A DNA stretch of 64,000 bases, taken from contig CP053162.1 of the NCBI GenBank assembly GCA_014607495.2, forward strand, positions 4,410,469 to 4,474,468, written 5' to 3'. Positions 58,297 to 64,000 of the stretch are shown in pieces; within the stretch, counting starts at the first letter, position 1; every line of letters begins with the position of its first letter. The notes beneath the pieces are model-generated. The model was given only the letters and a program-made list of their open reading frames with translations. It searched no databases and was not told the DNA's origin. The position numbers and the translations under genes are program-made. Origin of the DNA: Carposina sasakii (lineage: Eukaryota; Arthropoda; Insecta; Lepidoptera; Carposinidae).

Positions 58297-59062
58297 TGTG
58301 GGGTGGTGAAAAGGGCAGCACTTCTGGCCCCACCGAGCCACTAGTCGTTGTTTGGCCCATGTATATATTCCAAACATTGTGAGAAACTTCGATATCGCGT
58401 TCTAGGATTTTGCATTCGATTGTGGTTCTCTCCTGCATCCGATTGATGGCTCCGCTACATTACTCCCCTTCCAGACCGGAGGTCAATATGTCTTCGGCAG
58501 CATCCAGTGTGTATTCTCACAAGTATGCATTCGGGTCAGTGACTCGACCGGAAAGTGTTGCGACGAGCGTGCAGGCGAGATGGGTTCTGGTCGGTGAGTC
58601 GACTGGGAACGTGTTGTGGCGATGCGTTCTGGTCTTTGAGGCGACTGGGAACGTGATGTGTTCTGGTCTGCGCGTGGAATCGAAACATGTTGTTCCGTGA
58701 TGCCGATGCGTGCGTGCGTTGCTAACAGGTCCAGGAAGCTGTCATGGCGGCTTCTTATGAATCTGCTGGCTACTGGCGTGCTGCTACTGCTGTCGTGGAA
58801 GAAGAGGAGAGGTGATGCTGTTGTGTGATACCTTTGCTGCGGAGTGCTGCGATGATGGTGAAGTTCCTGAAGACTGAAGGTTGCGTATGTCCAGTTCACA
58901 GGGGTCACCAATGTGGGGTTGGTGAAAAGGGGAGCGCTTCCGGCCCCACCGGGCCACTAGCCGTTGTTTGGCCCATGTATATATTCGAAACATTGTGAGA
59001 AACTTTGATATCGCATTCTAGGATTTTGCATTCGATTGTGGTTCTCTCCTGCATCCGCTACA
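58297..59062 (-). mobile_element. TRIM (miniature LTR retrotransposon), 766 bp
   Basis: Direct repeats 58297-58459 (163 bp) and 58912-59062 (151 bp) are highly similar and differ mainly by a 12-bp indel near one end. Read on the minus strand, each begins TGTAGCGGA and ends CCCCACA. Just inside the 5' LTR lies a primer-binding-site-like TTGGTGACCCC (58911-58901). Just before the 3' LTR lies a polypurine tract, GGAAGGGGAG. Flanks CGAAG (58292-58296) and CGGAG (59063-59067) match 4 of 5. The 452-bp interior has no gag or pol. A 142-codon open frame there shows no domain. Confidence 0.85.
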
Positions 59063-59619
59063 CGGAGCAGGGCAGCTACATTTGGTCCACCAAATTTTTT
59101 TACTATAAAATGGCGTAATTGCAAAACATATCCTTCTATCAAGTTAAACAGATTTCCCCTGACATAAAAAGTGTCCGGGTTTTATGGATGGCAGTCTTCT
59201 GCGGGCGTCACATCTAAGTTTATCCTACTAGAGTGAGCGAACAACTTCGAGAAAAGCAAGAGACGAACTCACGTTCCATTTCATGGCGTATGCGTTTGTA
59301 TCGTATTATATGAAATGATCAAGTCTGATTATACATATTTTGAATTCAATTATACGATCTGGCAGCCCTGAGCTAGACGTTACGTAGTCGACAAGTGCGC
59401 GCAAGTGTGGCGCGATAAAATTCAAATTTTCGATGTGCTCGTTCCCAAACGTTTGCCATCTTACAAAGTTATTAAATTAATTAAATATTAAAGGTATGTA
59501 GTTACATAAAATCTGTATGGTGACAAAATATATAAATAAAATCATTATGTTCAATTAGTCATCCACCTAAGTCCTGGAACCAGCTCATGACCCCTATGAC
59601 CCCCCCCTGGATCCGCCGT
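59063..59619. other. Spacer, nothing recognised
   Basis: No gene, shared repeat or motif was identified between the TRIM and retroposon copy C. Confidence 0.4.
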
Positions 59620-59850
59620 TGGGTAAGCTGAGTAAAACTTTAGCCGGAATACGACCTCTTGGGCCCATGTAAGTTGTTTCTGCAAAAATTTTTCATTTTG
59701 ACTAACTTTAAACTTGTTCTTGAGGATTTTCCCGATGTTTCCATTCGTCATCATCATTATCATTCATAATAAATTCAGAAATCATTTACTAAAGAAAATG
59801 GCTGTATGGGCTTAGTTCCCCTTGCCTTTCCTTCGGGATAAACTAATAAA
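59620..59850 (+). mobile_element. Retroposon family F, copy C (5'-truncated)
   Basis: This copy is homologous to the tail half of copy A. It runs from GTAAGCTGAGTAAAACTTTA to TTCCTTCGGGATAAACTAAT followed by an A-rich tail. It carries one unit of the 14-bp motif that is triplicated in copy A. A 5' truncation with an intact A-rich end fits incomplete reverse transcription. Confidence 0.7.
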
Positions 59851-60519
59851 TAAAAAAAATTGCTTTGTTTACAAAATTTTCCTGGAATGTGCCTGGAACG
59901 TAGTCAAAGGCCTGGAATTTTTATTCAATTTTGGTTGGATATTCTGGATAATAGGAGGTAATTCTGTTTTCCATTCTGGCATGTATTACTGAGAAAATAT
60001 TATTATTTGCGTCGTACTCGGACTCGTACACAACAGTACTATCGATATTGAGTTAATCTGGCTAGCGGTATAAAGAACCTGCAGAAACTGGATTTTTTAG
60101 GACCTCTACATAGTAAGTGGGTAAGCAATGTAATTCTATGTTGTAAAATTAAGTTAGTCGGAAGTACTAAAGAGCCATGATACCAAATCTTTCTCGTTGA
60201 AAGTAGAGTCGCTACCATCAGATTAGATTAGATTCGGTCTCAGATCAAGAAATCTTAATCTGAGGATTCGGTATGATGCATTGAGATGACTGCTGAGGTT
60301 GTTTTAGCCCAAAGCCATTTACAGCCTAATTATTACTGTGATTTAGGTACTGTGATGTACATATACCTGCATATGAAAAGCCACTGATACACTTTCTATA
60401 GATTGAAGTGAGTTATAATAGTTGTTTGAGGTTAAGTAAGTATATTATGTTTGAGAAACTACCCTTGTTCTCAGACACAGTACCTTCACTGTTGGGCACT
60501 TGCCAGCATAGATTTTAGA
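59851..60519. other. Spacer upstream of FAN1
   Basis: No repeat or gene was recognised. A GATTAGATTAGATTCGG stretch near 60220 is slightly repetitive. The FAN1 promoter probably lies in the distal part. Confidence 0.4.
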
Positions 60520-60675
60520 CAATATGGTTGATTCTGACCATTCTTAAACCTAAATGTAAAATAAGTCCTACCTGTCCTTATCTCTCCCAGCCATTTATGT
60601 TAAGAATGGAGGGAGATAGACCTGACTAAGATTAGGTTTATGTTTAAGTGTGATGGTCAGAATCGACCTTATTGT
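60520..60675. mobile_element. MITE-like inverted-repeat element (family G, copy 2)
   Basis: The left end CAATATGGTTGATTCTGACC is mirrored at the right end, whose reverse complement reads CAATAAGGTCGATTCTGACC. It shares the TTAAACCTAAA and AGACCTGACTA segments with 1624-1762. It lies about 115 bp upstream of the FAN1 start codon, so it may overlap the promoter or 5' UTR. Confidence 0.6.
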
Positions 60676-60715
60676 GTTATTATATTTTACTTTTACAGGT
60701 TTAATCGGAACAATC

Positions 60716-60727
60716 ATGCCACAGTAG
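60716..60727 (+). promoter_or_regulatory. Possible three-codon uORF before FAN1
   Basis: ATGCCACAGTAG lies 63 bp upstream of the FAN1 ATG. It falls after a good splice acceptor (TTTTACAG at about 60690-60697) that may end a 5' UTR intron. It matters only if the transcript includes it. Confidence 0.25.
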
Positions 60728-60789
60728 CTTTTGTGGAATTCTATCAGAAGTAGGTATAGCATAATACTGTAATCCCAAAAAAGTCAGCC

Positions 60790-63700
60790 ATGACAGAACA
60801 GAATACAATAAAGGATTTCTACAAGATAAAAAGACTTACATCTCAATCTATGTTGGTTACAAACAACAAGATGGATGATTTTCTGGTGAAAAAGAAACCA
60901 AAATTGAGCCTTTCTAAGGTACCAGCTACAGCCTCTCCACAGTGTATCAAAACTGAAGTAAAACTAGAGAATAACTCTGGAACACAGTCACCAAATTCTG
61001 GAATCATGTTTCAAACTGGTTCACTTCATGATATAGATCCGGCAAATTTTGTAAGCTCAGTAATAATAGAATCTGGGTCTGAACCAAGTGTTGATAGTAA
61101 CTTTAATGTGACACCAGAGAATATAATTTGTTTGAGTAGTGATGATGAAGCTAGTTTTATCAAAGAAGAAGTGGACAAATCAGAAGTGCTCTCAGATATA
61201 TCCTCTCAAACTGTAATATATGATCTGTCACCAACATTTACTCAAAGAACACCCCAAAAACATCCAGTAGAGATACTTAAAGATTCTTCATCAGAGAAGT
61301 CTCCAAGGAAAAAGTTCTACTCTCCAACAAAGAAAAGGAATGTGAACCTTTACACACCAAGCAAGAGGAACTTGTCAAGAGATATTTTTGGAGCTTCCCA
61401 TAATGATAACTGTGCTCAAGATCAAGCTTTTGCTGAGGCTTGTGCGGGTGTTGATGATAAGAGTAAGTTACATAGTATTTTATACTGGCAGAAGTAACAA
61501 TCCTGTTATACCCATACCTAAAATACTGACAGACACACATACTTTGTCTGAAATCTGAATGAACAATATTATGTAGTTGTTATAGCTGATGAGTTACTCT
61601 GATGTCTATGTTAATGTTTGTTTTAATTTCAATTCCATTCAGTAGTGTAGCATTAAGGGATAACAAACATCCATTCTATCTTTTTGTTTCAGCTGTTTTC
61701 CTATTGTCAATGATCAACAGGTGTTTGAAAAATGAATCATTAAAAAAGTTACTGAATGAAAAATCTCTGAGTTTATTATCTAAATGCATGCATGTAGTCA
61801 AGCCAGGCATGAAGCTAGTATGCAGGTTATATTGGCGCCTGGAAGGGTGGTACAAAAGAGGGGATATAAACTCTATATGTGGGGATAAGAAGGCTCCATT
61901 GGATGATCCTAAGGTGGAATTGATGCTACAATCATTAGTAGAAAATGAACTTTTAATATCAAATCATGGTATGTATTTTATGGTTTAATTTTTAAAACAA
62001 GTTTTCTATGTCCTTATCATAACATAATATTGCTTGAAGTTTCCTCAAACTTACTCATATTTGTTTTAGGTAACATTATGAACTTTGATGAATATGCAAC
62101 ACTTTTAAAAGTTAATGAGCTAAAAGAAATATGTAAGGAATTAAAACTAAAAGTCCAGACAAAACCAGAAGCTGTTCAGGCATTGAAGAAATTTAGCCAA
62201 AACAAAAACAATATTAGCAAATATTTTACTGGCTGTAAAAGTGATAATTCAAGCAGAGTTTTGAAAAGGTAAATAAACATAATATTTATTTATATGGTTG
62301 GATTGGCCTGGATAGTTATTTGCAATTTATTCATCAAGAAAATTTGAATTTATCAAGACTCATTTTAACACGTTGACGGACAGTTGCGTCTATAGCCGTC
62401 AAGTTCAAGTTCACTATGTGACATGACGGCAATAGCCGTCCAATACGAAACGGTCGTTTTTAGACACTGCGGCTGTATTGAATTAATCAAAATTAAGTGT
62501 ATTTAAGCAGAAAGAGTAAAACCATACTTCTAATATTCTAAAAATTACAAAAACATATAGTGTCAATTTTCGAATTTCACTTGTTTCTACTGTCCGTCAA
62601 CGTGTTAAAATAATATAAACTTTTTTCACATTAGATTTTAATACCATTACTTATGACATAAACATTTCATTACAGCATGGCAAGCAAGGCTGGCATTTGC
62701 TACAAACTATCACAAACAGCTCGGGAAACATTATACAGTTTGTATGTACTAATGTTCCTTGGAATAGACTACAGTCTAATAAGAGAAAAGAAGTTAGAGC
62801 TTACCTTTATAAATGATAAGGTTATGAGGGACTGCTACCCTGTGGATTCTAGTATGGAGCTAGATGATGCAAGTGTTGTGTTTTGTAATAAGCAGGAATT
62901 TCAGAGGTAAGACTGATTTACTATGTTAATTATAAAATTACAAATCAGCATTCATGTACCTATTACGATTTATCAAAAACAATAAAATAATAAATATGTC
63001 ATGTTAAATAACTTGTACATTTGAGTTGGACAGGGTCATAAGATTGGTCTTAGACATTAAAGTAATACTTACTGGCATGAACATATAAAGAACAATGGAC
63101 GTAATGCTGTCACTGAACAGATTGAAGCACCGAAATGGCGGCGCGTTGGGCATTTGTGCGTATTTTTCAGTAGGCGCCGAGCTTACTGTGGCTTGTATGT
63201 GTGTGTGGATAATGCGTCATTACACATCCCTACTCCATGTAATATTGAGATGCCGAGCTTACTATGAATGCTTCACTCTGTGTAGTCACAACACTCTGTC
63301 CGTTATTGTTTATACGTTCATGCCTACTGGATAAAAATTATGACACCGTCGTAAATATTTCCTATCAGTGATTGTAACCTACCTGTTTCAGGTATTTACA
63401 AGCACATTGCCTCTACGAAGACTTCCTATTAGAAACTGATGCCACAAAGAGATGTGAAACCATACAATTGGTATATGGAATGTTTACCTCTATAGATGAG
63501 TTGTCAATGATTTGGTGAGTGATCTTTATATGTTTGGTGTTTAGTAGAAACCTAAAAAGATAGAAGAAAAAAAAGATATTTCAATAACACAATGATGCTC
63601 AAGGTATAGTTCTATTGGCCATAGATTGTAATGACCTATTTTTTAGTTCACTGCGAGTGGCCAACTGACCTTCCTATCTGCTAAAGATTTTAGTAGACTT

Positions 63701-64000
63701 AACTTCACAGCCTCTAACATCCACCATGCCCATTGCAAGTATGTAGGTAATTATTATATTACACCTCACAGTTACAAAACCTTAGCGCCTTGGCTGCGTC
63801 GGTTCACTCCAGCCTATATCTACGTGAAGATCCTCTCGAAAGGCATCCAGGACCTGAAACGTAGCAAATCGGTTCAGCGCTATGAGTTGTCGCTGGACAT
63901 CCTCTCTAGCCTGATCAGACAGACCGCGTTTAGGACGCATCATCGGGCGGACTGGTATGCTGAAAAAGCCTTGATTTGCCATAGTCTGCTGGCTCGATAT
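60790..64000 (+). CDS. FAN1: Fanconi-associated nuclease 1 (FAN1), N-terminal 577 codons, runs off the window
   Basis: FAN1 is a structure-specific nuclease for interstrand crosslink repair and control of repeat instability, acting in the nucleus. Exons are 60790-61462, 61693-61968, 62070-62268, 62676-62906, 63392-63514 and 63772 to beyond 64000, all in phase. Exon 1 encodes a disordered Ser/Pro-rich N-terminal region with a PIP box QNTIKDFY (aa 4-11), a basic VKKKPKL stretch and CDK-type sites SPRK, SPTK and TPSK (aa 171-192). I see no Cys/His UBZ zinc finger. The conserved part begins in exon 2 (VFLLSMINRCLKNESL). The SAP-like segment is in exon 3 (FDEYATLLKVNELKEICKEL). The Arg-rich helical region RYLQAHCLYEDFLLETD is in exon 5. 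The TPR-like start LRRFTPAYIYVKILSKGIQ is in exon 6. The catalytic VRR_nuc domain must lie to the right. Confidence 0.93.
62369..62604. mobile_element. piggyBac-like MITE in FAN1 intron 3
   Basis: Perfect 15-bp inverted ends, CACGTTGACGGACAG and CTGTCCGTCAACGTG, are each flanked by TTAA (62365-62368 and 62605-62608), the piggyBac target. The element is 236 bp and non-coding. ATAGCCGTC occurs twice inside the left half. Confidence 0.85.

Noticed and set aside
1..64000. CRISPR array, bacterial defence island or operon
   Set aside because: No regularly spaced repeats with unique spacers, no Shine-Dalgarno-organised genes; all genes are intron-containing animal genes.

Overview
This window is eukaryotic nuclear DNA, almost certainly from a moth or butterfly (Lepidoptera). 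It has intron-rich genes with canonical GT..AG introns and complete conserved proteins. The introns and spacers carry dispersed repeats typical of lepidopteran genomes, including LINE tails of the TCATCATCAGCCTATT type, CCCGGCTT-GCACGGG repeats with GACAGACAGACAG runs, tRNA-like SINE heads and many MITEs. I saw no bacterial operon, CRISPR array or rRNA. I could not assign a species.

Layout from left to right. (1) 97-13834, minus strand: a complete 18-exon, 909-codon retinoblastoma-family pocket protein (Rbf/p107/p130 type) with repeat-rich introns. These introns hold a retrotransposon Gag relic, a LINE ORF2 relic, a three-unit 92-bp minisatellite and several MITEs. (2) 13.9-17.9 kb: the Rbf promoter with an E2F-like site, a retroposon inserted in it, then a repeat-filled spacer containing a recent direct duplication. 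(3) 17877-25723, plus strand: a 7-exon mitochondrial ribosome-binding factor A (RBFA), 349 aa. (4) 27926-52992, plus strand: a 9-exon VAT-1-like zinc-free MDR oxidoreductase, 462 aa, with a GC-rich promoter and a 13.4-kb first intron poor in recognisable repeats. (5) 55378-56286, minus strand: a 2-exon Tctex-type dynein light chain (DYNLT2B/TCTEX1D2), 127 aa, convergent with VAT-1. (6) 56.4-60.7 kb: a repeat zone with a hAT-like MITE, two retroposon copies and a complete miniature LTR element (TRIM). (7) 60790 to beyond 64000, plus strand: the first 577 codons of the DNA-repair nuclease FAN1. Its nuclease domain lies beyond the window.

The genes are unrelated neighbours and do not form a pathway. 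The points most worth a second look are: a p21-like PCNA-binding (PIP) box plus SUMO-type motifs at the FAN1 N terminus; a retroposon with a 13-bp target duplication sitting at the E2F-like site of the Rbf promoter; an Rbf splice donor buried in a nested inverted repeat; the intact TRIM; and a tandem-duplicated element upstream of RBFA. All gene models were assembled by eye from reading frames, splice consensus and phase. Every junction is in phase, but no transcript data were available.
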